Shown here: piece after piece, positions 14,401-24,077 of the stretch | Layout: the number at the start of each line of letters is the position of its first letter | Position numbering within the stretch: the stretch's first letter is position 1 | DNA from: Lingula anatina | Taxonomy: Eukaryota; Brachiopoda; Lingulata; Lingulida; Lingulidae | Direction: 5' to 3' | DNA: 64,000 nt | Assembly: GCF_001039355.2 (NCBI RefSeq) | Contig: NW_019774613.1 | Coordinates: 38,357-102,356 of the forward strand | Translations under genes and position numbers: made by a program | The notes under the pieces: model-generated | Seen by the model: only the letters and a program-made list of their open reading frames with translations | Told to the model about the DNA's origin: nothing | Databases searched by the model: none

Positions 14401-15899
14401 GTAAGTATAAATATTCTATCAGGGGGGAGAGGGGGGTTGAAAAGAACTGCCCCTTTTGCTGGGAAAATGTCCAGTCTGGGTAAATTAGATCAATGTAGGT
14501 ACGTGAAGTTTTTGTGGTAAAAGGTCCCCTTTTTTAGAAAAAGACTCTCCCCCCCCCCCTTTGGAATTGCTGGCTACTGGTCCGTCTATCATAGGATGCA
14601 TATGACAATGGACAAAATAATAGATAAATAATAAATAATAGACTTCTGAAACCTTCATTGAACTGTGATGGTATGGAACGAAGCAAGGTTAGCTAGTATT
14701 GATACACCTTGTTTGAATCCATTATATATGCATTCTCTTCATTGTATTTACAATAAATTCCTAAATTTTGAAAACACTTTATTAAATTTTGTCGTTTAAA
14801 AAAAATGATACTTAGGTTTGGAATAAGCCATATTAAATTTTGATATTAGAAAATGATACTTAGGTATGGAATGAGCCGTTTTGGGGGGATTGCCTTGCAG
14901 GACATTGGCATGCTATTTCAGTCTGTTGAATCATTTCCATTTTCAGGCCTGCATTGCCATTCTGATGATCATTCCAGGAGATATATCTGCTCTCATCGAT
15001 TTCTTTAGTTTTACTGCCTGGTTGTTTTATGGTGCAACATTTGCTGCTCTTCTTGTCCTACGATTCAGACAGCCTGACCTGCCAAGGCCATACAAGGTAT
15101 TCATTCATATCAGCAAATATTTTTTGGCAAAATGTCTTTCATACTTTTCTGCAAGTTCCTAAACATTATTATTATACTTCTTCATATCTTGCATTTCTGT
15201 TTCCAGTAACTGTGAATGTAGCCATCTACTCTTTTATTATTTATTTATTTATTTATTTATTTTTTCATAAAACATAAAATGATGACTATTTCCCGTATTT
15301 TCCACAGGTTCCAATAGTGATACCAATTTTCATGCTGCTTGCTTCCCTGTACCTAGTCATAGCTCCCATTGTGGACTCCCCTAAACTGGAGTACCTGTAC
15401 GCAACCTTGTTTATTTTGGCCGGACTTATCTTTTATGTGCCTTTCATCCACTTTAAAATACACCCAAAGTTCATTGGTAAGTACATTTTTGGGTATTCAC
15501 CATTAAAAAGTTGTTTAATTGTCTCTTTACAGTTCTATTTAGGCAGAGTCTTGATTCCAATGTCATCTCACAAAAATGGGCTATGTTCTGAATCTGTTAA
15601 TTTTATAAATTTTAAAAAATAATCCACACTTTTGTACATTCTTCACTCATATATTTGATATTTTGATTATCTGTAAATTTCATTATAATTCATAATCAGT
15701 TTATGTATATATTTTGATAAAAAGAATTGATTTTAAATTACAGATCAGTGAATAATTCTCCAAATCAGATTTATAAAAAATAGATTGATTAATTATTAAA
15801 TAAAAACAAATGAATTTTTTCCTACTTTCAGATAAAATCACAACAGCTCTTCAGTTGTTAATGGAAGTATCACCAACAGAGTATGAACCAGACAGTTAG
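2484..15899 (+). CDS. SLC7-family amino acid transporter light chain (b0,+AT/SLC7A9-like), multi-exon with four alternative exon 3 cassettes
   Basis: Predicted plasma-membrane amino acid exchanger of the heteromeric transporter (APC/LAT) family, normally paired with an SLC3 heavy chain. Constitutive exons: 2484-2687, 3363-3464, 10762-10887, 12045-12144, 12619-12663, 13068-13191, 13750-13853, 14304-14400, 14947-15096, 15308-15476 and 15832-15899 (stop TAG). All have GT-AG boundaries and matching phases. One of four 243-nt cassettes fits between exons 2 and 4, giving about 509 residues from the first visible codon; human SLC7A9 is about 487. Family landmarks: [19 protein letters not shown] followed by GSGIF (TM1), [13 protein letters not shown] (TM6), NLPRAI, and the [10 protein letters not shown] segment. 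The 5' end is open: exon 1 begins at an acceptor (2482-2483, or alternatively 2458-2459) and an initiating exon was not found. SLC7A9-like is favoured by overall similarity; another LAT paralogue is possible. Confidence 0.9.
4683..4925 (+). CDS. Alternative exon 3a of the SLC7 transporter
   Basis: A 243-nt cassette, entered and left in phase 1, with acceptor TTTTAG and donor GTAAGT. It encodes 81 residues from the [10 protein letters not shown] motif to AAAAI, covering the end of TM2 through TM3/TM4. It keeps the family motif KSGGEY and the Cys of DGCGPP, which aligns with the light-chain cysteine that disulphide-bonds to the SLC3 heavy chain. This is the cassette most like vertebrate SLC7A9 in the TM3 region ([10 protein letters not shown]). 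Confidence 0.88.
5921..6163 (+). CDS. Alternative exon 3b of the SLC7 transporter
   Basis: Second 243-nt cassette with the same phases (acceptor TCTCTAG, donor GTAAGT), 995 nt after cassette 3a. It opens with the same nine residues as 3a (GSLCYAELG), retains KSGGEY and the heavy-chain cysteine (DNCGPP), and carries VVVRPSS where 3a has AVIKTSS. It diverges widely from 3a in the middle, so it is an old duplicate that has been kept open, in frame and properly spliced. Confidence 0.88.
6553..6795 (+). CDS. Alternative exon 3c of the SLC7 transporter
   Basis: Third 243-nt cassette (acceptor CCACAG, donor GTAAGT), only 389 nt after 3b. It encodes [17 protein letters not shown] and has KSGSTY instead of the usual KSGGEY. 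The TM3 segment has uncharged QQPSS where the other three cassettes have K or R. The heavy-chain cysteine is kept in GNCGPP. A palindromic MITE-like element begins about ten bases after the donor. Confidence 0.88.
6805..6995. mobile_element. Palindromic MITE-like element, family A (copy next to exon 3c)
   Basis: It starts about ten bases after the exon 3c donor. The arms GATGTCTGTCACACCTACTG and CAGCTTCTGTAGGCATGCCA are imperfect reverse complements. The right-hand outer arm is missing compared with the copy beside exon 3d. Confidence 0.65.
7638..7802. mobile_element. Family D short element in the exon 3c downstream intron
   Basis: It begins GGGGCAGATTTAGGCC and contains the pair GGAAGATGGTC/GTCGGAAGACGGTC. 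The same sequence recurs at 12862-13030, and its 5' half at 22199-22280. It is absent at the matching place after exon 3d, so it entered after the 3c/3d duplication. Confidence 0.65.
7904..8173. mobile_element. Family C near-perfect hairpin element with TTA target duplication
   Basis: A 270-nt inverted repeat with arms of about 125 nt. Outer ends are GGCTTCATTCACATGCAATG and CATTGCATGTGAATGAAGCC. Flanking TTA occurs on both sides (7901-7903 and 8174-8176), consistent with a 3-bp target-site duplication. It lies between exons 3c and 3d. Confidence 0.8.
8811..9053 (+). CDS. Alternative exon 3d of the SLC7 transporter
   Basis: Fourth 243-nt cassette (acceptor GACAG, donor GTAAGT). It differs from 3c at only 10 of 81 residues, and its flanks are also alike, so it arose by a recent segmental duplication. 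It has KSGSMY and KKPSS. Its last base is A rather than T, so the codon split across the junction with exon 4 becomes ATG (Met) instead of TTG (Leu). Confidence 0.88.
9063..9306. mobile_element. Palindromic MITE-like element, family A (copy next to exon 3d)
   Basis: Full-length partner of the copy at 6805, starting about ten bases after the exon 3d donor and ending GATCGATCTAGGTATGGGAA. It shares the central CTACTGGAGCTGC/GCAGCTGCAGTAGG fold-back. Confidence 0.7.
12862..13030. mobile_element. Family D short element in an SLC7 intron
   Basis: Shares GGCCATCTTCTGGGTCTTC and the GAAGACTGTCAGAAAAT end with the copy at 7638. It sits just upstream of the exon at 13068. Confidence 0.6.
14015..14072. 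repeat. Poly-T followed by (TG)n microsatellite
   Basis: A T run of about 22 followed by TG repeats, within the SLC7 intron upstream of the exon at 14304. Confidence 0.9.
14420..14583 (+). repeat. Family E dispersed repeat with a poly-C tract
   Basis: Contains CCCTTTTGCTGGGAAAA, TGGTAAAAGGTCCCC and a C run before TTGGAATTGCTGGCTACTGG. The same order of blocks recurs at 42745-42885 and, inverted, at 62822-62990. Confidence 0.65.
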
Positions 15900-18499
15900 A
15901 CACTAGAAGATGGCGGATCTAGAGCATTTTATTGAAAAAAAGGTTTCTGATGACAATCAGACTGGTATATGAATATAAACAGTTTGAAAGAAATCAAGAT
16001 GTTATTAATGAACATAAATTTAAGGAACAAGGACTTAAAGAAAATGATGTTAAAGCATCTTCAAGCCTCACCTGAGGAAAATACCAGCTGAGCTGCTATA
16101 CAGAGACAATAACACAAACAACAAACATTTTAAACGAACATTTTTAAACGTGATTCGCAGTTCAGTGCAAATTTAGGGGGGGTCAGGGGGTCCCAACCCC
16201 ACTTTGTTTCTGATTAAAAAATCACACAAATGGTCCCCTATTGAAATTAGAATTTTGACTAGCTGTAAATCATAGTTCTAAACCGTACCAAATGGCACTG
16301 TTCACCCTCTAAAATACCACATTTTTGGGGGCCTCATGCCCGGAGTGGGGGGGGGGGGGCGACCCCCCCCCCCCCCCNCAGGGGGTCCCAACCCCACTTT
16401 GTTTCTGATTAAAAAATCACACAAATGGTCCCCTATTGAAATTAGAATTTTGACTAGCTGTAAATCATAGTTCTAAACCGTACCAAATGGCACTGTTCAC
16501 CCTCTAAAATACCACATTTTTGGGGGCCTCATGCCCGGAGTGGGGGGGGGGGGGGCGACCCCCCCCCCCTTCAAGTAATCCTGGATTCACTCCTGCCGAT
16601 TGTGCTGTGACAGTTTTTCAAGGACGTTACTGACCCATCAGTTTGTTCTCTTCAGCTAGTAATCTGCAAAATGGATAATTATTTTAATGATGTCATCTTT
16701 TATGCAAAAGGAATTTGTACAGTCTTCCATTTAAGAAATCAAGCTTTGTCATTCATTTTAATATTGAATGTTGAGCTAATTTACGTATGTATACATCAAT
16801 TTAGTGGAGCATAAAAATCTGAACTATGCAATACCTATAAAAATTTAGCAAAACTGTCAATTAGTAAAACACTGATAGTGCTTACTATCTTTCTCCATAT
16901 TAACCTGATATTTTAAGAACTAGTCTACCACCAAGACTGAAATTGTCTGATTTCAAGTCGAAATATCATAACTTCATTTAATATTAATAGATTAAAGTTA
17001 AATGTTTATGTTTTACTGAATTACTTCATTACAGCAGTCAAACACTATTTCCGAATATTATATACCCGTGGACGGCGTATCAAAATCGCTTGGAGGAATT
17101 AGACGTATCCCCACATTTATGATGCGTCTCAGTTGAATATTTCTTCTTTTTAGTGCACGCTGTTATTCAGTCACAACGTAACTATATACATTGTACGACC
17201 TAAAGCTTACAAAACACAATAGAATGTTTCCATTAACTTTTAAAAAAATACATAATGCAGCAGTGACAGGAATTATATACATTCGGTAATAACACGTGTA
17301 GGCCCTAAATGAAGTCTGAGTTAACTTGCCGCCAAATTATTCAAGGGGGCACCTTCTGGATCTTTATACATACGGCACCTGACAAAGCTGATAGACAAGA
17401 AAGGCAAATTTTATATTTTCAGCGAGAGATCGTTCGCCAAAAAGACGAGAAGGTAATTTTCTTATCTGTTCAAGAGACTTCGTTAGCCGAAGATCGGGAG
17501 CAAGAGATAGTTGCCAACTGCATCGTTACCGATTATTTTAAACCCTCCCTCCCCAATGAAATTTATTATTTTTTAAATATTTTTATTTTATTTTATACTA
17601 CCCTCACCCCCGCTCACAGCACTTGGAAAATTTCGACACCCTGAAATTTTGAAGGAAATTACAGATGGCAATTTTGAACGGCCTGTAGTATACCCTAATC
17701 CTGGAAAAAGCGTTGGCCCTGGGTGAAATAATACTAGTTTAGTAGAACTTAATTATATTGTGGGAATATTTTTAACTTTAAGTGATGGTTTAATTACTAG
17801 AGAAAACTAAGCTATTATATTTGGCACATATAATTTAAACTGCCCTTCATCTGTTGCGTAAGTCTAAATTTAGTTGTACTTGGGGAATTTTGAAAATCTG
17901 TGCGTACAATTTTAAAAGTTCTGGTTTCACCCCTGAATATAGGGGCCTAGGCTACTGTATATACACCTCATGCGTTTATTTTGGAGTTTATTGAAAAAAG
18001 AAGGAAATTTTATACCAAAATCTGTATTAAACGTTTATATAATTATTAAATATAAAAAAGACAACATTTAAGGTTTCAGATGAACTAAAATAATCTAGAA
18101 ACGCATTATCTCAATGAATTGGAATGTGTCCTGTCCTGAAGATATTTTAGATAAATAGTATCGAATAATAGTATGTTACCCATTTTACCTGCATACATGT
18201 AATGTTTTGTCTCGTACGCTGTCTCGTATGTAGGTTTTATGACATTGTTTTCGTAAATAAGCGGAAAGAATCGGGTAGAATAATGCGACTTTGCTGTGTA
18301 TCAGCAACAACTTTGTCATGGCTGCAACATGAAATTTACGTGCACATTAGCGACACTTCGCCTCAACGAAGCTGATCCAAATCACAGCCGCTGTGGACTG
18401 ACACCCAGTGAAATCGCTGTATACAGTCCAGATCTACGCAACTAGTACTCACATTTAAACGTGCAAACTACATTATACATTAGAGGACACTCAGACTGA
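15900..18499. other. 3' flank of the SLC7 gene and intergenic sequence
   Basis: The 3' UTR of the transporter begins here; no distinct polyadenylation site was chosen. The stretch also holds the 195-bp duplicated block at 16184-16573. The open frames here are short and resemble no known protein. Confidence 0.5.
16184..16573. repeat. 195-bp direct duplication joined by poly-C and an undetermined base
   Basis: The unit beginning CAGGGGGTCCCAACCCC at 16184 repeats from 16379 with no difference I could see except the G/C run lengths. The single N at 16378 lies exactly at the junction. Confidence 0.85.
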
Positions 18500-18700
18500 A
18501 GAGAGACCATCAGTGTTTCAATGTTGTAAAAAAATTCTTTCAAAATATTGCCGTGTTTGAAAAGCGTTTACACAGTTGCACACAGCGTGAAATGACTCAC
18601 ACTGGAAATAATCCATCATATGCTGACGTTGTGAAAAGTGATTTAATAAGATAAACAACTATTTACCACAGTAAAAGACCCACCTGACGAAAAACATGTA
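18500..18700 (+). pseudogene. Decayed zinc-finger units upstream of the C2H2 exon
   Basis: Short stretches in shifting frames still read like fingers of the adjacent gene: FQCCKK, then YCRV, then EKR...REMTHTGNNP, with TGA stops and frameshifts between them. The stretch TYTREQKFEWQYC at 18707-18745 is the next unit toward the intact array and is itself degenerate. The finger array appears to have been longer and to be eroding from its 5' side. Confidence 0.6.
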
Positions 18701-18703
18701 ATT

Positions 18704-20257
18704 GTGACCTACACTAGAGAACAAAAATTCGAGTGGCAGTATTGTGAAAGAAGTTGTAGTGAGGAAAGTACATGTATGTGTATATGGCACATAATGGCCC
18801 ACAGTGGGAAAAAACCTTTCAAATGCCAGTATTGTGAAAAGAGTTTTAAAAAGAAATGTAACTGTATAATACATGAAAGGACCCACACCGGAGAAAAACC
18901 ATTCAAATGCCAGTATTGTGTAAAGTGTTTTAAACAGAAAAGTAAATGTATAAGACATGAATTGATCCACACTGGAGAAAAATCATTCAAATGCCAGTAT
19001 TGTGAAAAGAGTTTTATCGTCAAAAATAAGCGTACACAACATGAAAGGACACATACTGGAGAAAAACCATTCAAATGTCAGTATTGTGAAAAGACTTTTA
19101 CTGTCAAAGACAAGTGTGTTCACCATGAAAAGACCCACACTGGAGTAAAGCCATTCAAATGCCAGTATTGTGTAAAGAGTTTTAGTGAGAAAAGTTACTG
19201 TGAACGACATGAAAGGATTCACACTGGAGAAAAACCATTTAAATGCCAGTATTGTGAAATGAGTTTTATTGTCAAAGACAAGTGTATTCAACATGAAAGG
19301 ACTCACACTGGAGAAAAACCATTCAAATGCCAGTATTGTAAAATGTGTTTTATTGTCAAAGACAAGTGTATTCAACATGAAAGGACTCACACTGGAGAAA
19401 AACCATTCAAATGCCAGTATTGTATAAAGAGGTTTAGTGAGAAAAGTTACTGTAAACAACATGAAAAGATTCACGCTGAAGAAAAGCCGTTTAAATGCCA
19501 GTTTTGTGGAAAGTGTTTTATTCAGAAAAGTAAATGTATACAACATGAAAGAACCCACACTGGAGAAAAACCATTCAAATGCAAGTATTGTGAAAAGTGT
19601 TTTATTGTAAGAAGTAATTGTATAGTACACGAAAGAAGACACACAGGAGAAAGACCATTCAAATGCCAGTATTGTGAAAAGAGTTTCATTGGCAATAAAC
19701 ACTGTAAACAACATGAAAGGACCCACACTGGAGAAGAACCACTCAAATGCAAATATTGTGAAAAGAGTTTTAGTGAGAAAAGAGCGTGTTTACGACACGA
19801 ATGGATCCACACAGAAGGCCAGCTTTGTAAAAAGAGTTTCAGTGATAAAAGTAATTGTTTACATAATGAAAAAAGGATTCATGCTAGTTTTTCAGATCAG
19901 TCTATCAAGACAGAATTTCAAGATGAGGATATTTCATCTGGGACTAGGCTTTCACTTCAGTATGTTAAAAAGGAATTTCAAGATGAGGATTTATCACCTG
20001 GGACTAGGCTTTCACTTCAGTCTATTAAAAAGGAATTTCAAGATGAGGATATATCACCTGGGTCTAAGCTTTCACTTCAGTCTATTAAAAAGGAATTTCA
20101 AGATGAGGAATCAACTCTGGGGACAATGAAACAAAACCATTTTTATACCGAAGCTATAGTGAAAAAGGAGTCTAATGATAACATTGCCCCAAAAGTGAGA
20201 TCTAAGATATATCCTGTTGCAATGTTTAGAAATGTTTTTACAGATGATGATGTATGA
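18704..20257 (+). CDS. Poly-C2H2 zinc-finger protein with C-terminal SUMO-consensus repeats (5' end uncertain)
   Basis: Predicted nuclear DNA-binding protein. The frame holds 12 intact C2H2 fingers of the form FKCQYC-X12-H-X3-H joined by TGEKP linkers. There is one degenerate finger at each end: the first has Trp for the first Cys, and the last has lost a Cys. A tail of 20-residue repeats starts near 19904 and contains IKTE, VKKE, IKKE, IKKE and VKKE, each matching the psi-K-x-E SUMO consensus. The frame is open back to a stop at 18647 but has no ATG before 18776. Either translation starts at 18776, inside the degenerate first finger, or this is a 3' exon joined at an upstream acceptor such as the CCACAG ending at 18671. 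No KRAB, BTB or other N-terminal domain is visible. Stop TGA at 20255. Confidence 0.85.
   Translation: MTYTREQKFEWQYCERSCSEESTCMCIWHIMAHSGKKPFKCQYCEKSFKKKCNCIIHERTHTGEKPFKCQYCVKCFKQKSKCIRHELIHTGEKSFKCQYCEKSFIVKNKRTQHERTHTGEKPFKCQYCEKTFTVKDKCVHHEKTHTGVKPFKCQYCVKSFSEKSYCERHERIHTGEKPFKCQYCEMSFIVKDKCIQHERTHTGEKPFKCQYCKMCFIVKDKCIQHERTHTGEKPFKCQYCIKRFSEKSYCKQHEKIHAEEKPFKCQFCGKCFIQKSKCIQHERTHTGEKPFKCKYCEKCFIVRSNCIVHERRHTGERPFKCQYCEKSFIGNKHCKQHERTHTGEEPLKCKYCEKSFSEKRACLRHEWIHTEGQLCKKSFSDKSNCLHNEKRIHASFSDQSIKTEFQDEDISSGTRLSLQYVKKEFQDEDLSPGTRLSLQSIKKEFQDEDISPGSKLSLQSIKKEFQDEESTLGTMKQNHFYTEAIVKKESNDNIAPKVRSKIYPVAMFRNVFTDDDV
19904..20170 (+). repeat. 60-nt coding repeat encoding SUMO-consensus units
   Basis: Blocks of (I/V)K(K/T)EFQDED...SLQ start at 19904, 19964, 20024 and 20084, with a fifth psi-K-x-E site at 20159. 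The 60-nt period keeps the reading frame. The acidic QDED that follows each site is of the kind known to favour SUMO conjugation. Confidence 0.85.
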
Positions 20258-20509
20258 TGTACACTTATACATATATTGTATGCTCTTTTATTTAATTCTG
20301 TGCAGTGTCTTTGAATATTGAATTCCTCCAAGCATTAACTTTCTCGCTGTCCGCTATTTGAAACTTAATTGTGGGATTTGATCAAATTCATTGTCAATGA
20401 TTTAGCATGCCAACTAACTTCATACCCATCTTTAAAGTTACATATGAAAAGATTGTAGATTCCTGTAACAAATATAAGCCACCTCTATTAGTTTCTTATA
20501 TGACTCAAA

Positions 20510-20684
20510 GGCCCCATTCAGAACAGGGGACTAACTAGTCCGAGGGTCAAATATGGCCGACCCACTTGAATGCTTCCCCATGGGAAATCTATTCAGTGTC
20601 TATTAGCAGATTAGACGGCAAGCTTTGTAGTGGGTTGCCATATTTGACTCTCGGACTAGTTTGTCCCCTATTCTGAATGAAGCC
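20510..20684. mobile_element. Fold-back element with AAA target duplication, family C-like ends
   Basis: Arms of about 46 nt: GGCCCCATTCAGAACAGGGG... and its near reverse complement ending TTCTGAATGAAGCC. AAA flanks both sides. The outer end GGCTTCATTCA is shared with family C (7904 and 43574). Confidence 0.7.
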
Positions 20685-21305
20685 AAAGTCAACATGCCAA
20701 AAGATAAACAAAATTAAGAATTTTGTCAGCAGAAAAAGCATAAAAACTGTACCATCTTCAAATTTCTTGTAAGAAAAATATAGTGAAGTTTAAATTGTCT
20801 GTTTTACAACTTGTTAGTAACAGCATGTCATAGTCAGTAGTTAAATCAAGTTAGATTTTGGACTCAAGGGCCAATCAGAATGAGGAGAGCTGAGTGTCCG
20901 GAACCGCGCAAATTTAGATACAAACGTAATTTAGAATTAGGCTCGAAATACGGACACCGTTGGACACTTTTAGTTAGGATAACGCTTTAGTATAACCTTC
21001 CAGATTCGCGGTCGAAATCGTTACGTCTAAACGCTACAGAGGAAATCCACACTGACAAAAATGACCAGTTTCAATCGTTTAATGTGAACTCGTTGCCTGC
21101 TCAGGTACATTCTGACTCTCTATTCAATATTACAACCCTTAGTACGTACTCCAGCCAATGGCTTCATGCACTTCCTTATCACTGGCTTCTTAATGCGACA
21201 GGTAAACAAGCCCTACTCAGCCTCTTCAAAATTGACACAATGTATTATAGAGAATACAATTCACATATATGTCTCAAGATAAATAGACGTTCGTTTTACT
21301 ATCTC

Positions 21306-21337
<32 letters not shown>

Positions 21338-21348
21338 TGTGTGTGTGT
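21306..21348. repeat. Poly-T and (GT)n microsatellite
   Basis: A T run of about 19 followed by 12 GT units. Confidence 0.9.
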
Positions 21349-22268
21349 CTATAATATCTGCCACCCTGGTAGAGGGTACGAAAAACACCAAGAAGGGAAT
21401 TTCTGCTCCAACGTCACTGGTCTGCTGACTGTAGTTGATCTGTGCGCCGCTAGAGGGACCCACGTGGCATAGAGGCTATTCAGAATGAGAAGAGCCGAGT
21501 GCTAGCTAGGTCACGGCCTAAATATGGCGGACCTACATGAAAGGAAGACCGCTTAATCCTGTAATGGTCTCTCCGCCTCTCTCACGGCTCCCCACGCGTC
21601 GTCCCTCGACCGGTTGAATTGAGCCGAGATTTAATTACTGTGCCCCTGCATATATGACCGTAGATATTTAATAACCGGTTATGATTGAATAAAAATAAAA
21701 AAAAACTCAGAATAGGGATGAATAATTAAAAAGCAAATGAAACAGGAAAACATTAAAGCAACAAATTGGATCAATGGAAACCGAGATGCTGGGATCACAT
21801 ACTCCTTTAGAACGAGATCTGTTCTCAACGATAAACGGTTCTTGTCTTCGAAATGGGGACTTTCTTATTTTGGGCGATTTTTGCTTTGGCGTAAAAACTG
21901 AAAAAGAGGAACCTTGCTTGCATCGCCTGTGGAAATAGGGCTATGCGTACGGTATGAGAGAGCTGAAAAGTGTATAAGCTAGATGAGACGGCAAGGGCCC
22001 GCCTATTTATAAAAATAGAGTGCTCGTTGTGTTTTATGAATGCGCTGAGTTGCATTTTATCCTCTTTTTTCAGATATATTAAATTCCGGTTTGCCTGCTC
22101 AGCATCGTAGACGGCAAAGTTTTCCCAATTTACTGCCACGGAAAAAACGAAAACGAACGAACGTGGGCCAAGACAAGGTTTGCAAGCAGATGACTGCAGG
22201 GGCGGATTTAGGCCGTCTTCTGGGTCTTACGGAAGACGGTCATATTTTTAGTAACCATTGACGGGTAT

Positions 22269-23340
22269 CTATTTTTTTCTGTAGCCATTTTTAATACTTA
22301 GTGGCATAGCCACGTGACCTAATAATAGGTGCCAGTCTACGAAGCAAGAATTCATATAATATTGTCTGATGCGTTCAGGGCTTATGCTGGCCCAAGCATG
22401 AAACACTGAATATAACAGAGTTTCTCTGCTGGTTAGACGGGCATTTGTCCAAAGTTTTGACATATCATTCCAAACATTTTCTATTATGTTTGCATCCGGA
22501 CTCTGGGCAGGCCACATCACCCTGCGAATGTCCTGTTGGTCAAACCAATCATCAACTGCTCTGGTCCTGTGACAAGGAACATTGTCATCCTGGTGAACAA
22601 ATGGATAATTCCTGTCATCAAACATGTTAGTAATAGATGGTAGCAAGCCTGACTCTAAAACATCGATATATTTCTAGTGATTCATGTTTTCATCAACCAC
22701 AATCAATTCGCCCACGCCATGGATGCTGATGCAGTCCCACACCATGATGAATATGCTGCTCCGGGTTCGAAAATTCAGTACATGTGGTTCAAATGCTTTA
22801 CCAGCAGTTCGCCAGCATCGTACCCGTCTGTCATAAGAGGTCAGACCAAAGCGACACTCATCAGAAAAAAATATATAGGACCAATTGTCATGGACTGTCC
22901 AGTTCCAGATCCTGTTGACCCTAGTTCACTCTACGTTGCCTGTTTTGTAACGATATAAGAGGTTTCAATCTTGCTACCCTGCTGTACATTCTATGAGCAT
23001 GTAACCGACGCCTAGCAATTTTCACAGACACATTCTTATGTGTGAAATTGTTCCACTGTGTTGTCAACTGACAAGCAGTGTCTAACTTTGACAACCTGGA
23101 CATCAAAATCAGTCGTCGGTCTTCACGGCCAGTAGTTTTTCTTGGACGACCCATCAGAGGCCATTTGTCTCTTGATCCAGTGTTTCTATACCGAGACCAG
23201 ACCCTCTGCACGGTTCTGACTAAACAATTCAATTGTATCGATATACTGACATTGCTTATATTCCGCCTCTTCAGGTTAATAACTTGCACCTATAACCGTT
23301 AGATAATTGCCTGTATCTTGCCATATTGGAGGAAGACAGG
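22269..23340 (-). pseudogene. Tc1/mariner-type transposase relic
   Basis: Two minus-strand frames together cover most of a Tc1-like transposase. The N-terminal part (23289-22921) has a helix-turn-helix-like region and the GRPRKTT motif before the catalytic domain. The C-terminal part (22646-22269) has FVHQDDNVPCHR, the SPDANIIENVWNDM block and the D34E-type spacing. The first catalytic Asp lies in SDECRFG, in the broken middle. Frameshifts near 23289 and near 22921 and a stop near 22677 make it inactive. The start fragment MARYRQLSNGYR lies just upstream in another frame. Terminal inverted repeats were not identified. Confidence 0.85.
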
Positions 23341-24040
23341 AATAACATTTGCTGTACATGTACAAGACCAACAATACAATCCCATGGTACAGCGGTTTTA
23401 TACTCATTAGTCACATTATAAGTAGACCAGGCATTATAATTAACCAAGATCTGCCTACTTTTATTACTCTGAGTTAGGGGGTGACACTTCTTTTGTCCAG
23501 TGTGTGTAGTTGGCGGTGCTGCTCTCTCGACAGAGGCTTCCTCAGAGGCCGTCTTGCATAGCCTAGTAGAAGTTTTGTTTCATTATCTGAAGGTTTTATG
23601 ATAATATATATCAGCACAGTGCATGCATGTTTTTCATTTTTTTCTTTTGAATTCGGTTAGAATACTAGTACTTGGCCGATTTTGATAGTTTATCTATTCA
23701 CTTTCCATCTATTCAATTGTATTCTAATAATGAGTTGATTTATCTTATTTTAATAAGATTTAATAACATTTAAAAATGTTTACATTATGGTGGACTGGTG
23801 TAGTATTTTATGGTCGTTTTACGCGGTTTTTGGATGGATTAATATAATTAACAGATCAAATATGACAGCTGACCGTTAGCAGAGATGATGCCCGTACAGT
23901 TTGTAGATAACATGTATTATTGGCGTTACTCTCATAAATGACTATTAAATTTATTTGTATATATGCCAGTTTCAATTGCATTATTATTGCCATTTCTGAG
24001 GTGCTGAAGATTAAGCACGCACAAGCTAGTGCGCGCGCGA

Positions 24041-24077
24041 GCACACACGCACACACACACACACACTCACACACACA
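24041..24077. repeat. (CA)n microsatellite
   Basis: GCACACACGCACACACAC-type tract, preceded by an alternating GCGCGCGC stretch. Confidence 0.88.

Larger units (their letters stand above)
20258..22268. other. Intergenic region with inverted-repeat elements
   Basis: Holds the fold-back element at 20510-20684, a poly-T/(GT)n tract at about 21306-21348 and a family D half-element at 22199-22280. No supported gene. Confidence 0.5.

Noticed and set aside
18983-19726. Long minus-strand open frame (247 codons) across the zinc-finger exon, plus two further minus-strand frames nearby
   Set aside because: Antisense shadows of the repetitive finger array: their periodic composition follows the 84-nt finger repeat and they resemble no protein.
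19674-20129. Plus-strand frame of 151 codons inside the zinc-finger gene
   Set aside because: Alternate frame of the 60-nt tail repeat; open only because the repeat unit lacks stops in that frame.
21084-21428. 114-codon plus-strand frame
   Set aside because: Runs through a poly-T/(GT)n microsatellite that supplies the Phe and Cys-Val repeats; not protein-like.
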